Under the pieces are notes generated by a model. The model made no database searches and was not told the DNA's origin. It saw only the letters and a program-made list of their open reading frames with translations. Below are positions 51,105-60,084 of a stretch of DNA of 64,000 nucleotides, in pieces. The position numbers were made by a program, and so were the translations under genes. The stretch's first letter is position 1. Each line of letters opens with the position of its first letter. Source of the DNA: Shewanella inventionis (GTDB lineage: Bacteria > Pseudomonadota > Gammaproteobacteria > Enterobacterales > Shewanellaceae); assembly GCF_014641855.1 (NCBI RefSeq), contig NZ_BMII01000018.1, positions 53,200 to 117,199 on the forward strand. Direction: 5' to 3'.

Positions 51105-51344
51105 GGTGTTCAGTAACCATAATCCACTCAAAACCAAAGCAGCAGTGCCTTACTATTCAATTCGCACCAGATAAATAAAAGTGCCCGTGTCTAATTTAGG
51201 CATAATGAGCATGGTGAGACTGTTCTGGTCAAGCAACACAACGTCAACAAGTATAATCCCCATCTACATTAATAAGTGTTCAATCCGAATACACCTACTG
51301 CTAAGCGTCGCTATGCACAATGATTTAGTACAGTGCAATAGTAC

Positions 51345-51797
51345 AAAAACAAAAAGGCGCAACCTTAAGTTATAAGGTTGCGCCCGTTAACACTTTTGTC
51401 AGCAATCCGGCTGAAGTTTGCTCCCTGCATCGTCCTTGCAAACATGCTTCCTGCATCCATTTCCATGTTCTCATTTCCGTGATGCTAAGTTAAAACAAAG
51501 CGTCTTATGAGTGTCATTCCATTGAACAGTCTATCCATCGACTGAGCATTCAATCCGTTGAGTCATCCTTGCTGCGTCCTGCGGTCCTATCCATTTATCC
51601 TTGTGTCGCTTGCGCTCCACCCATCCTTGATTCGGTTATCCATTTACCGAGCTTATGCCGAGTTCCGTGGGCGTGTCCTGTGCATCATCCTTGAAATTCT
51701 GTACTAACTATCTACTTTAGCAATTAGTTTCAGCTCTCAAGCAAACTCAACTTTATTTCTCATCCTAAGAAAACCGGTTAATCATTTGCTTTCAATG
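51345..51797 (-). ncRNA. csrC: CsrB/CsrC-family small RNA (copy 2)
   Basis: On the minus strand this ~450-base stretch has no credible open frame and about 21 GGA motifs (CAAGGAUG, CAGGAC, AUGGAU, CACGGAA and similar). It ends in a 12-bp perfect terminator stem (GGCGCAACCTTA with TAAGGTTGCGCC) and TTTTTGTTTTTG. Several blocks recur from copy 1, for example GCAGGGAGCA, CTCGGTxAATGGATAAxCGA and the initial TTTCAAGGA(C/U)GAU. So the two are diverged paralogues. A -10-like TAGAAT at 51803-51808 sets the start near 51796. The csrB/csrC labels are only to tell copies apart. Confidence 0.87.
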
Positions 51798-51802
51798 AGT
51801 AC

Positions 51803-51808
51803 ATTCTA
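51803..51808 (-). promoter_or_regulatory. predicted -10 box of Csr sRNA copy 2
   Basis: TAGAAT on the minus strand, about 7 bases before the predicted start. No strong -35 box is evident, in line with an activator-dependent promoter. Confidence 0.45.
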
Positions 51809-51966
51809 TCTAAAAAGTGCTACGTGAAAAGTCACTGAAAACGACTGAAACAAATATTTCACATATCAAAAAACAACCAATAAACAGTAAGTCTTTGTTA
51901 TAAATAAAGTTAAACCTCAATCCAATGATAATCACTGACAAATTGAGATAAGATGGCTTACAGCTT

Positions 51967-51984
51967 TGTAGGATAAAGCTCACA
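51967..51984. promoter_or_regulatory. GacA/UvrY-type site upstream of Csr sRNA copy 2
   Basis: TGTAGGATAAAGCTCACA fits the TGTAAG-N6-CTTACA pattern with two changes. Its centre is about 180 bp upstream of the predicted sRNA start, close to the spacing seen at copy 1. It is weaker than the copy 1 palindrome. Confidence 0.55.
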
Positions 51985-52012
51985 CAACAATAAGACAGTT
52001 AGCGCTAAAGCA

Positions 52013-52336
52013 CTATTTTTTACCAAGCACTTTTCGCCATAGTCGCTTCAACATTTGTCCATACATTACCCAATCACCCCACAAACTATATAGTGGATAA
52101 GTAAACGTGGCAGGCCGATTTTTCTCAAATATAAAATGCCCTAACCAGGCGAAACCATAACCCACCACAGGTAACAGGAGTAATTGCCACCATTGCTGAT
52201 TAATGAACGTATTGACAATAATGACTAAAATAATCGTGCTGCCGACATAATGAAGTTTTCGACAAACGGGATCTTGATGTTGTGACAAATAAAACGGATA
52301 AAACTCAGCAAATGATGAAAAACGTTTGGCTTGCAT
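52013..52336 (-). CDS. Mpo1-like (DUF962) membrane protein
   Basis: The protein has 107 residues. It begins with the family pattern FAEFYPFYLSQHQDPVCRKLHYVGS, where conserved His residues lie, then has two membrane segments and WLGHFIFEKNRPATFTYP, another conserved histidine motif. Yeast Mpo1 is an iron-dependent dioxygenase of 2-hydroxy fatty acids at the ER; bacterial members are little studied. It is followed by Csr sRNA copy 2 on the same strand and preceded by a GNAT gene 34 bp upstream. Confidence 0.85.
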   Translation of the reverse strand: MQAKRFSSFAEFYPFYLSQHQDPVCRKLHYVGSTIILVIIVNTFINQQWWQLLLLPVVGYGFAWLGHFIFEKNRPATFTYPLYSLWGDWVMYGQMLKRLWRKVLGKK

Positions 52337-52369
52337 TACCTTGTCCTTTTAAAAAGTAAAAATGGGTGC

Positions 52370-53011
52370 CTAACACTGAAGGTTATTTTTCGCATAAAAC
52401 AAAACTTCACCATGTACACCGCCAATATTAATCTCAGCAATACTAATAAAACCTTGTGCCATAAAAGCTGAGTGGTGATGGCTATTATTCACAAATACCC
52501 CCATCCCTTCTAAATTTGGTTGCTCATCGCACCAACTTAGTACTGCTTGAATTAATTTTGTACCATAGCCTTTTTTTTGCTCCGCAGGGGACAAAGCAAT
52601 AAACTGCAAAATTCCGCACTTATTTGAAGGCAGGTGCTCAAGAATACATGTTTCCTTTTCCATTAATTTTTGTGTTGATTTCCAGCCAGTGCCCAACACC
52701 ATTTTTAAGCGCCAATGCCAATAGCGCGCCTCCCCTAATGGGACTTGCTGAGTGATCACACACGCCACCCCAATTAATCGTTCTTGATCAAATAAGCCAA
52801 TAAGGGGTTGTTCTTGTTGCCACAAATCATTGAGTTCTTCTCGAATGGCAGCACGAAGTTTTTGTTCATACTGTTGGGTATCTTGCTGGCCTAATGCTTC
52901 AATAAAATAGGCATCATCATGATAAGCGTTATAAATAATTGAAGCAGCCACACGTAAGTCTTCTGCAGTTAAATACACTGCTCGCAGGGTGTCCAAGGTA
53001 GTGTTATCCAT
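52370..53011 (-). CDS. GNAT-family N-acetyltransferase
   Basis: The frame is open to 53041, but AAGGA lies 9 bases before the ATG at 53011 (MDNTTLDTL), giving 213 residues. The acetyl-CoA binding region is FIALSPAEQKKGYGTKLIQAVLSW (kept here as the core QKKGYGTKL), followed by the late FMAQGF motif. Residues ~1-90 are helical and specific to this subgroup. Substrate unknown. It is probably co-transcribed with the Mpo1-like gene. Confidence 0.82.
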   Translation of the reverse strand: MDNTTLDTLRAVYLTAEDLRVAASIIYNAYHDDAYFIEALGQQDTQQYEQKLRAAIREELNDLWQQEQPLIGLFDQERLIGVACVITQQVPLGEARYWHWRLKMVLGTGWKSTQKLMEKETCILEHLPSNKCGILQFIALSPAEQKKGYGTKLIQAVLSWCDEQPNLEGMGVFVNNSHHHSAFMAQGFISIAEINIGGVHGEVLFYAKNNLQC

Positions 53012-53185
53012 TATTGTTATTCCTTGTATTATGACCATCAACCTTAACTTACCAAGTTAACAAGATTGAAACAATCTACAAGTTCTGTTTACCTTACCTC
53101 TCTTTATCGAAGAGTTCTTTTGCAATTTTTGCGTTGAAGATTAATACTGGAACAATTGCAATGTGTCACATAGGGAGTAGTGAGA

Positions 53186-53416
53186 ATGGATACCACAGAA
53201 AATGATTTAGGCCATTTATTTAAGCAACTCGGATTAGGTTACACACAACAAGAAATTGATAGCTTTGTCAGCCGCAATAAAGTGAACAAAGATACCCTAT
53301 TAATTGATGCCGACTGCTGGAACCACAGCCAACGAGCTTTTTTAAAAGAGGCATTAAACGAAGACGCCCAATGGTCTGAAATTATCGACCAATTGGACGT
53401 AATGATGAGAGCTTAA
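53186..53416 (+). CDS. DUF2789 family protein
   Basis: A GTG at 53180 is in frame, but GGGAG at 53173-53177 fits the ATG at 53186 (8 nt), giving 76 residues. The pattern LGHLFKQLGLGYTQQEIDSF and the ending SEIIDQLDVMMR identify DUF2789, a small helical family of unknown function in gammaproteobacteria. It is a single-gene unit. Confidence 0.85.
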   Translation: MDTTENDLGHLFKQLGLGYTQQEIDSFVSRNKVNKDTLLIDADCWNHSQRAFLKEALNEDAQWSEIIDQLDVMMRA

Positions 53417-53445
53417 GGTCAATATAAACTATGACTAACAGCGGT

Positions 53446-53829
53446 TTATATTTGAGCGACTGCGGTGTCACCCCAGCCAACTAAGACGTTGTTTTTAAAA
53501 ACCACTGGGGTGCACTCATCTTTAGTGGTTTTGCCATCACCTTTTGCCCACTGAGTGCGATAAAATAACACTTTTATCGCTTGTGGATTGTCAGTTGACT
53601 CTGCTTTTGTATAGGCTTCACTAAAATCAGCTGTACCCATCAAGGTCACGACCTGTTCGCTCGTCATGCCCAGCGCTAAATTAGCTAACAAAGCGCGATT
53701 TTTATCTTGTTGTTCTTGCCAATACTCGTGGCTTTTAGCTGATTCATGATCGCCAACGCTGATAACACATCCGCTTAAACCTAAAGAGAGTACTGCCACT
53801 ACACTTGCCGTGATAAGTTTTGATTTCAT
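53446..53829 (-). CDS. DUF3192 lipoprotein
   Basis: The protein has 127 residues with a lipoprotein signal (LSLGLSGC, lipid-modified Cys near residue 21). The mature part has the BamE-like pattern LALGMTSEQVVTLMGTADF and VLFYRTQW, typical of DUF3192. It should be membrane-anchored facing the periplasm. Function unknown. Convergent with the DUF2789 gene. Confidence 0.85.
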   Translation of the reverse strand: MKSKLITASVVAVLSLGLSGCVISVGDHESAKSHEYWQEQQDKNRALLANLALGMTSEQVVTLMGTADFSEAYTKAESTDNPQAIKVLFYRTQWAKGDGKTTKDECTPVVFKNNVLVGWGDTAVAQI

Positions 53830-53983
53830 GTTGCATCCTTTTTGTTAAAATATAATCCGCATTGTGATGTGCTTAAAGCTAGAATCATGCCAAAACTTAA
53901 AGCATTGAAATTATTGTATTTTAATTTTAAGCTCAGGAGCAGTAGTGATTCTTACTACAAAAAATTAAGGAATTTAACCAACA

Positions 53984-54340
53984 ATGAGTCCTATTGAACA
54001 AGTGTTAGCCGCAGCGAAGTCCATTGCTATCAATGGCCACACACCCAGTTTGGCCTTAATCAAAAATCGTTTAGGTAGCCGTTTTCCAATGCCGGTTTTA
54101 ATCCAGGGACTACAGCAATTTAAAGCATTACCAAAATCTGAATGGCAAAATTTACCTGAACTTGCTGATATTCCAGCGCCAGCCACTCAAGGTAATGAAC
54201 TCGACAGCCCTGTAGCGCAATTACAGCAGCAAGTCGACACCATGGCGCAACTAATTAACCAGCTAACATGCCGAATTACCGAGCTTGAACAACAGTTCAG
54301 CCAACATATCCCAACAACCCCAAATATTAAGGCTGAATAG
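53984..54340 (+). CDS. hypothetical protein with C-terminal coiled coil
   Basis: The protein has 118 residues. The N-terminal ~60 resemble a helix-turn-helix-like domain (IEQVLAAAKSIAINGHTPSLALIKNRLG), as found in KfrA-type DNA-binding proteins. Residues ~80-108 form a heptad-rich helix (VAQLQQQVDTMAQLINQL). The combination suggests a dimeric DNA-binding protein, but this is inference. It ends 3 bp before the DUF2310 gene, so the two form an operon. Confidence 0.7.
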   Translation: MSPIEQVLAAAKSIAINGHTPSLALIKNRLGSRFPMPVLIQGLQQFKALPKSEWQNLPELADIPAPATQGNELDSPVAQLQQQVDTMAQLINQLTCRITELEQQFSQHIPTTPNIKAE

Positions 54341-54343
54341 CGT

Positions 54344-55117
54344 ATGTTTGTGTTTGAACTTCGCTTTGAGTGTTTTGCCGACACCACAATCGATGCAGCC
54401 GAAAAAGCCATTAATGGATTACTTGAGGCACTACGCGCTAATGGACAAATTTTGGGGCGTGAGTTTGCCGTCGCGTTTAACGATGGTGAATTTAAAGTTC
54501 GACTACTCTTGCCCGAAAAAATCAGTTTATCTAATCGGTTCAATAGTCCTTGGGTTAAATCAGCACTTAAAGGATTAACTCAAGCGAAACTTCTCGCGCC
54601 AAGAGAGAAACTCATCGGTCAGGACATTAACTCAGAAGTCAGTAATATTGAGCCGCCTTCTTGGCAGTTACTCTACACCAGTTACGTTCACATGTGCTCG
54701 CCACTTCGCAGTGGTGATAACCTTTTGCCTATTCCACTTTATCGATTACCCGCCACCTTTAATGGCGATCATAAGCAGATAATAAAATGGCAATCTGAAT
54801 GGCAAGCCTGTGATGAAATACAAATGGCAGCAGCCACTAAAGCAGAGTTTGCCGCATTGGATGAAATAACTCGCACCGATAGTGATTTATTTAGACGTGG
54901 TTGGGACTTACGCGGACGAGTTGAGTACTTAACGAAAGTGCCTACATACTACTATTTATATCGTGTAGGTGGAGAATCATTGCAAACAGAGCTCAATCGC
55001 CCTTGCCCGAGATGCGGCTCAAAAGATTGGAAACTAGATCAGCCACTATTAGACATGTTTCACTTTCGCTGCGAGCCATGCCGCATTGTGTCTAATATAT
55101 CCTGGGATCACCAGTAA
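54344..55117 (+). CDS. Zn-ribbon protein, DUF2310 family
   Basis: The protein has 257 residues. A C-terminal zinc ribbon is clear: CPRCGSKDWKL at about residue 223 and CEPCRIVSN at about 245. The N-terminal FVFELRFECFAD and the middle SPLRSGDNLLPIPLYRLP are typical of DUF2310, annotated as predicted nucleic-acid-binding. Actual function is unknown. It starts 3 bp after the upstream gene. Confidence 0.87.
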   Translation: MFVFELRFECFADTTIDAAEKAINGLLEALRANGQILGREFAVAFNDGEFKVRLLLPEKISLSNRFNSPWVKSALKGLTQAKLLAPREKLIGQDINSEVSNIEPPSWQLLYTSYVHMCSPLRSGDNLLPIPLYRLPATFNGDHKQIIKWQSEWQACDEIQMAAATKAEFAALDEITRTDSDLFRRGWDLRGRVEYLTKVPTYYYLYRVGGESLQTELNRPCPRCGSKDWKLDQPLLDMFHFRCEPCRIVSNISWDHQ

Positions 55118-55155
55118 AGACCTAACGAGCTTAAGTGTTAATAAAAACTCATTGC

Positions 55156-55184
55156 ATTGAAGTACCGGTCGTTGGTACTTCAAT
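55156..55184. terminator. perfect inverted repeat between convergent genes
   Basis: ATTGAAGTACC and GGTACTTCAAT form an 11-bp perfect stem with a 7-base loop. It lies between the stops of the DUF2310 gene and syd. There is no long T-run, so termination is likely but not certain. Confidence 0.55.
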
Positions 55185-55194
55185 CGCTAAGAGG

Positions 55195-55845
55195 TTACTT
55201 TTTACGTAACAAATAATCCCACATGGTATTAATGCGTTGCCAAATACCAGGGTGTTCCACAATAGGTGTATGCTCTTCAACAGGCTTTTGCGGCGGTTTA
55301 ATCATGGGCGAAATAATCTGTAAAAACTCAGATAACGACTCAGCTAATTTTGTACCTTGCTTTTCATCTGGAATTTCAATCCACACACTGCCATCGTCAT
55401 TATTAACGGTAAGCATTTCATCGCCCTCACCTAGCACGCCAATAAACCAGGTTGCGGGTTGTTTTAGCTTTTGTTTCATAATCAAATGGCCAATCACATT
55501 TTGTTGCAAATTTTCAAAGTCATCTTGATTCCAAACTTGTAATAATTCACCATCACCAAACGAGGCTGTAAACTGTAATGGAGCTGAAAAATACTGACCA
55601 TAAAATGCATGGATATCTGGGTGTAATTGAATATTTAATGCATGTTCCACATTGCTAAAATCTGCCAAGACTTCACGTTTCATCGGTTGCCAGAATACGG
55701 TATCGTCAACGCCTGAATTTAACGTCCCTTGAATACATATTGAATCTTCGCCCAAAAGATAATAGCGCGGAAACTCAGACAGAGTATCTTGATAAGATTT
55801 AAGATATTTTTTTATGAAGCAATCTAATGCAGATGAACAAGACAC
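55195..55845 (-). CDS. syd: SecY-interacting protein Syd
   Basis: The protein has 216 residues. Segments FGDGELLQVWNQDDFENLQ, HLIMKQKLKQPATWFIG and DDGSVWIEIPD are characteristic of Syd. It is a cytosolic protein that binds SecY and is thought to monitor faulty translocons. The C-terminus carries ~30 extra residues beyond the E. coli length. Divergent from queF, as in several relatives. Confidence 0.92.
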   Translation of the reverse strand: MSCSSALDCFIKKYLKSYQDTLSEFPRYYLLGEDSICIQGTLNSGVDDTVFWQPMKREVLADFSNVEHALNIQLHPDIHAFYGQYFSAPLQFTASFGDGELLQVWNQDDFENLQQNVIGHLIMKQKLKQPATWFIGVLGEGDEMLTVNNDDGSVWIEIPDEKQGTKLAESLSEFLQIISPMIKPPQKPVEEHTPIVEHPGIWQRINTMWDYLLRKK

Positions 55846-55899
55846 TTAAGCCACTCGTAGTTTATAATAAAACCATATTTTGACACGGAAACCGATTAG

Positions 55900-56757
55900 A
55901 TGACACACAATCACGACCCTTATAGTGATGCTCAAGCACTTAAAGGCCTAACTTTAGGCCATGCTACGTCTTATAAAGCTGAGTATGACGCATCATTGCT
56001 GCAAGGGGTTCCACGTAAACTTAATCGAGATGCAATTCAATTAAGTGGTGATCTCCCATTCCATGGCACTGACATTTGGACAGGTTATGAATTATCTTGG
56101 TTAAACGCCAAAGGTAAGCCAGTTGTCGCATTGTTAGAAGTACAACTCGATATTAACAGCGCAAACCTTATTGAGTCTAAATCGTTTAAATTGTACTTAA
56201 ATAGCTTCAACCAAACTAAGTTTGATAGCGTTGAAGATGTGCAAGACACATTAAGCCGCGATTTAACCGCTTGTGCAGAAGGTGAAGTGACAGTGAAGGT
56301 TATTGAGCCTAAACACTTTAACCTAGAGCGAATTGTTGACCTTCCCGGCACCTGCATTGACGATTTAGACATTGAAGTGACCGAATACGATTTTAATCCA
56401 GATCATTTAGTGGGCAGCACAGATCCTGACAAAAATGTCGCTGAAACATTAAACTCTAATTTATTAAAATCTAACTGCCTAATCACCTCGCAACCCGACT
56501 GGGGCAGTGTGATGATCCGTTATCAAGGGCCTAAGATTGATCGTGAAAAACTGCTGCGCTATTTAATTTCTTTCCGCCAGCATAATGAGTTTCACGAGCA
56601 ATGCGTTGAGCGAATTTTTGTCGACTTAAAAAAATACTGCCAATGCACTAAATTAACAGTTTATGCTCGCTACACTCGCCGCGGCGGTTTAGACATTAAC
56701 CCATACCGCAGTGACTTTGAAAACCCGCCAGAATCTAACCGTCTCGCCAGACAGTAA
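55900..56757 (+). CDS. queF: NADPH-dependent 7-cyano-7-deazaguanine reductase
   Basis: The protein has 285 residues, the long (YqcD-type, two-domain T-fold) form. The catalytic cysteine is Cys193 in [14 protein letters not shown], and Asp200 is the proton donor. It reduces preQ0 to preQ1 in queuosine synthesis for tRNA wobble positions. Divergent from syd by 54 bp. A good terminator follows. Confidence 0.97.
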   Translation: MTHNHDPYSDAQALKGLTLGHATSYKAEYDASLLQGVPRKLNRDAIQLSGDLPFHGTDIWTGYELSWLNAKGKPVVALLEVQLDINSANLIESKSFKLYLNSFNQTKFDSVEDVQDTLSRDLTACAEGEVTVKVIEPKHFNLERIVDLPGTCIDDLDIEVTEYDFNPDHLVGSTDPDKNVAETLNSNLLKSNCLITSQPDWGSVMIRYQGPKIDREKLLRYLISFRQHNEFHEQCVERIFVDLKKYCQCTKLTVYARYTRRGGLDINPYRSDFENPPESNRLARQ

Positions 56758-56802
56758 TTAACCTCAGTTCAGGTTAATCAGTTTTTACGGTGACAAAGAA
56801 TA

Positions 56803-56829
56803 AAAGGCCAATCAATAGATTGGTCTTTT
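56803..56829. terminator. bidirectional terminator after queF
   Basis: AAAGGCCAATC paired with GATTGGTCTTT (one G-T pair), 4-base loop, then TTT. It lies between the convergent queF and the phosphopantetheinyl transferase gene. Confidence 0.8.
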
Positions 56830-56859
56830 TGCTACATCGTGACAACACAATTAGCTGTA

Positions 56860-57798
56860 TTACGTTCTTGCAGAAAATAAATCATCGAGGGTTAATTGCA
56901 TACAAGATAATGTATTGTATATGCTGTGAGCTTGCACAGCAGCTGAAGAAAAAACCAAGTTAGCCGAGCCCAACGTTATAGAAAAACGGTATTCATTATC
57001 CAACCGGCCCAATAGCGTTTGCCAATAATAATCAGATGCCATGGTGTCTTGGTTATCCGTAAAATTCAGCTGAATGGGTTTAAACATCTCAATTAGCCTA
57101 GTACTTTTGTTTGCTCGTTTTAACTTTGCATCACAGCATACCGCTTGACTAAAATCTACCGAAAATGACTTAAGTGATAAGGCCAGCCCCAAACCCCGCG
57201 CTTTAATATAAGACTCTTTAACCGCCCATAAATCAAAGAAACGTTGCCGTTGTAGCTCAATGGGTAGCTGCAATAACGTGTCGGTTTCGGCTTGAGTGAA
57301 ATAATGATGTAAAATCGGCACAATATCGGTACTGCTGCGCTCACGCTCAATATCCACACCAAAAAACATGCCACTCGTCAGTGCAGGAGCGTCGCTAATA
57401 CTATATTGACTGGCTTCAATAACACCAATCATTAACCATTTGCCACTGTGGCTTAAATTGAAATGTAATCCCGTTGACGCAAATAACTCATCGCTTAATG
57501 CAGGCTTACCTTTGGCACCATAAGTAAATTGCCATTGGGCGGGAGCCACATCGCTGTGACGTGACAATATGGCCCTTAAAGCCAGGCGAACCTGAAGCGC
57601 ATTGTGTCGAGATGACTGGCTTTTATAACGCTCAACTTTAGCCACTTCATCAGGGCTTAACCAACCAAGGGCTAAGCCCATGTCAAAGTCTGCAGACGTT
57701 AACTCTGCATTGAGAGGAATAAAATAGACATGTAGATCATCAGCAGTATGCAAAGTATTTACAGCGTTATGAATAGACATTAAAACAACAAAACTCAA
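56860..57798 (-). CDS. Sfp-type 4'-phosphopantetheinyl transferase
   Basis: The protein has 312 residues. The Mg-binding GVDIERER motif and the later FFDLWAVKESYIKARGLGL (KES motif) define the Sfp/AcpT superfamily; the LHFNLSHSGKWLMIGV segment precedes them. It moves phosphopantetheine from CoA to a carrier-protein serine. Its length and divergence from AcpS point to secondary metabolism or polyunsaturated-fatty-acid synthases (PfaE role in marine Alteromonadales). No synthase is in the window, so the target is inferred only. The first in-frame ATG at 57798 has no strong ribosome binding site; ATG at 57780 is possible. Confidence 0.85.
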   Translation of the reverse strand: MSFVVLMSIHNAVNTLHTADDLHVYFIPLNAELTSADFDMGLALGWLSPDEVAKVERYKSQSSRHNALQVRLALRAILSRHSDVAPAQWQFTYGAKGKPALSDELFASTGLHFNLSHSGKWLMIGVIEASQYSISDAPALTSGMFFGVDIERERSSTDIVPILHHYFTQAETDTLLQLPIELQRQRFFDLWAVKESYIKARGLGLALSLKSFSVDFSQAVCCDAKLKRANKSTRLIEMFKPIQLNFTDNQDTMASDYYWQTLLGRLDNEYRFSITLGSANLVFSSAAVQAHSIYNTLSCMQLTLDDLFSART

Positions 57799-57955
57799 TT
57801 AATCAATAACAAACAATAATAGTGTTAACCTACCTTAAACGCCTAAGATCAGCGAGTATTTTGTCTGTAAACCACTTATTTCCACCCAAACTGTTGCCGA
57901 TTGATGTCATTTAATCAACAATCAGCGCTACCGTCTTACAGGAGACAATTGATTC

Positions 57956-58939
57956 ATGGGTAAATTTAGTGCTGTTATTGTCATCATATTGTTTGCATTC
58001 AATTCGCATTTGGCATTCGCTGACTGGCATAAAAAGAGTTTTCATGTCATGGGTACCCTCGCCCACGTTGAATTTTGGCTAGACGATGATGCAGCTCAAG
58101 CAACGGCAGATGAACTCATTGTGGCCGTTGAACAAGAGATGCAGCGTATAGATCAAACCATGAGCCCTTATATTGCCACTAGCGCACTGAGCGTGATTAA
58201 CCGGGATGCGGCAACTCGCCCTGTTATTGTTAGTCAGGAATTGTTTGATTTACTTATCGATGCCCAGGATATCGCCAAATTAACCCAAGGCATGTTTGAC
58301 ATAACCTATGCTTCAGTAGGTTATCAATATGACTACCGTAAACACCTAAAACCCGACCAAGCAGCAATCAATAAAGCGTTGCCAGCCATAAATTATCACG
58401 CCATCACATTAGATAAATCGAATATCTCGGTAAGCTTTACTCACCCTGATGTAAAAATTGATTTAGGTGGAATTGCCAAAGGCCATGCGGTTAAAAACTG
58501 TATCGCCATTCTTAAAAAAGCCGGCATTGAGCATGCACTTATTAGCGCTGGCGGCGACACCACACTGCTAGGTGATCGCATGGGCCGCCCGTGGTTTGTG
58601 GGTATAAAACACCCACGCGCAGAAGACAAAACCGCGGTGCAGTTACCACTTAGCAACGAATCGATATCCACATCAGGCGACTATGAACGTTACTTTATTG
58701 AAGATGGCGTGCGTTTTCATCACATTATTAATCCTAAAACCGGCGACTCCGCCCGCAATGTGGTGAGCGTATCAATTATTGGTAAAAACCCAACTTACGT
58801 AGACGCCCTCTCCACCGCCATTTTTGTGATGGGATTACAACAAGGTATGGCGTTAATCAATGAGTTACCTGAATACGAAGCCATTATTATCGATAACCAA
58901 CAAACCTTGCATGTATCGACGGGATTACAGCAAGATTGA
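57956..58939 (+). CDS. apbE: FAD:protein FMN transferase (ApbE)
   Basis: The protein has 327 residues with a signal peptide ending near HLAFADW. Family landmarks are FHVMGTLAHVEFW, DLGGIAKGHAVKNC near residue 170, SAGGDTTLLG, STSGDYERYF and HHIINPKTGDSA. The enzyme attaches FMN to threonine of periplasmic flavoproteins such as NqrB/NqrC, RnfG and the FMN-bind proteins. It has AGGAGA upstream. It is monocistronic and is the last ordinary gene before the mobile island. Confidence 0.93.
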   Translation: MGKFSAVIVIILFAFNSHLAFADWHKKSFHVMGTLAHVEFWLDDDAAQATADELIVAVEQEMQRIDQTMSPYIATSALSVINRDAATRPVIVSQELFDLLIDAQDIAKLTQGMFDITYASVGYQYDYRKHLKPDQAAINKALPAINYHAITLDKSNISVSFTHPDVKIDLGGIAKGHAVKNCIAILKKAGIEHALISAGGDTTLLGDRMGRPWFVGIKHPRAEDKTAVQLPLSNESISTSGDYERYFIEDGVRFHHIINPKTGDSARNVVSVSIIGKNPTYVDALSTAIFVMGLQQGMALINELPEYEAIIIDNQQTLHVSTGLQQD

Positions 58940-59027
58940 TGCTATAGCTCTGAGCAAACTTTGCGAGAAAACTTTGCCATATATTACTTTTAACCAGCTG
59001 GAGTAGGTGGTCATGTATTACTCCCCG

Positions 59028-59510
59028 ATAACCAGCCAGCAACGCAGAGATTAAGTCTCGAGCATACAAGGATGTGCTTGCAGCGTGTCACTGAAGAGTT
59101 TGATCTCGAGGTGATTCAACCGCATCCATAAACTAATATTTAGCAACACATCAATCCGATACAATGCCAGCAACGAAGAAATAGAGCCTCGGGTGCAAGC
59201 GCGGCTGTGACCGTCCATGACATGGACGTCATGGCCGAGCTTACAAGGATGTACTTGCAGCGTGTCACAGAAGTGTTTGAACTTGAGGTGATTCTGCCGC
59301 ATCCATGAGCCGATATTGCTCTTAACATCTGTGCCGCTACACAGCCAGCAACGAAGAAATAGAGCCTCGGGTGCAAGCGCGGCTGTGAGCGTCCATGGCA
59401 TGGACGTCATGGCCGAGCTTACAAGGATGTACTTGCAGCGTGTCACAGAAGCGTTTGAACTTGAGGTGATTCTGCCGAATCCATGCGAGCACAATATTAA
59501 CGATTCCTTT
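59028..59510. repeat. tandem direct repeat, ~178-bp unit, about 2.7 copies
   Basis: The marker TACAAGGATGT(A/G)CTTGCAGC recurs at 59065, 59242 and 59420, a period of 177-178 bp. Each full unit contains a palindrome of the type GTCCATGxCATGGAC followed by GTCATGGCCGAGC, and a segment AGCAACGAAGAAATAGAGCC. Units 2 and 3 are nearly identical; the left one is diverged. Open frames that cross several units are artefacts of the repetition. A partial copy lies at 61114-61163. Confidence 0.85.
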
Positions 59511-59624
59511 TGATTATCATGCAAAAAAGCAAACTACACTATCGGTTGAAACGCAGTTAACGAATCGAGCATAGTGGCATTACCTAATCCTTGCCCTGGT
59601 GCAACAGAGGTAAATTGGCCTTGT

Positions 59625-59957
59625 TCACAGAAAACCATGCCACCCATTATTATGTGGCTGAACATCACCCGACACGCTCATGAACAAAATATTGTGTTCA
59701 CACGCCTTAGCAATGCGTCGACTGCTAATTAACCCATGCGCATACCCGAGTAAGATAATTTTGAGCATCACTGCCGGTGAATACGCTGCCGCCCCCGTTT
59801 TATCATTGTGATACCAGGCATCAAACCCCGATAAATCGAGTTTGTTTTCGATAATATAACAAAGGGCATACTCGAATGTGCCAGGCAAAATTTGCTCTGA
59901 AAAATTGATGGGAATGAATTTACTTTGGCAGGATAAGTCAGGCTTGTAGTTGGCCAT
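59625..59957 (-). pseudogene. truncated IS1182-type transposase (N-terminal fragment)
   Basis: The N-terminal ~98 residues (MANYKPDLSCQSKFIPINF ... SRRIAKACEHNILFMSVSGD) match the start of IS1182-family / DUF772 transposases of over 400 residues. After SGDVQPH the frame runs into unrelated sequence and stops, so only the 5' end remains and it cannot be active. The presumed left end of the element is just beyond 60060, touching the attC at 60085. Confidence 0.82.
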
Positions 59958-60084
59958 AACAATTTACTGTAGGTGAATAATATCTATTAGATCACAGACA
60001 TCGATACGCCACAAGCTCAAAAAAAAACCAATTAACTTTATTTGTTAAAAAACGTTGAAAACGTCTTTCTGGAGAAATTCTACA

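Noticed and set aside
51181..51375. 64-codon plus-strand frame after the second cyclase gene
   Set aside because: No ribosome binding site and it runs into the sRNA terminator.
59028..59510. CRISPR array
   Set aside because: Only 2-3 long units of ~178 bp without short repeats and unique spacers.
59051..59524. 157-codon minus-strand frame and others across the tandem repeat
   Set aside because: The frame exists because the ~178-bp unit repeats nearly in frame; the protein is internally repeated, with no known domain.
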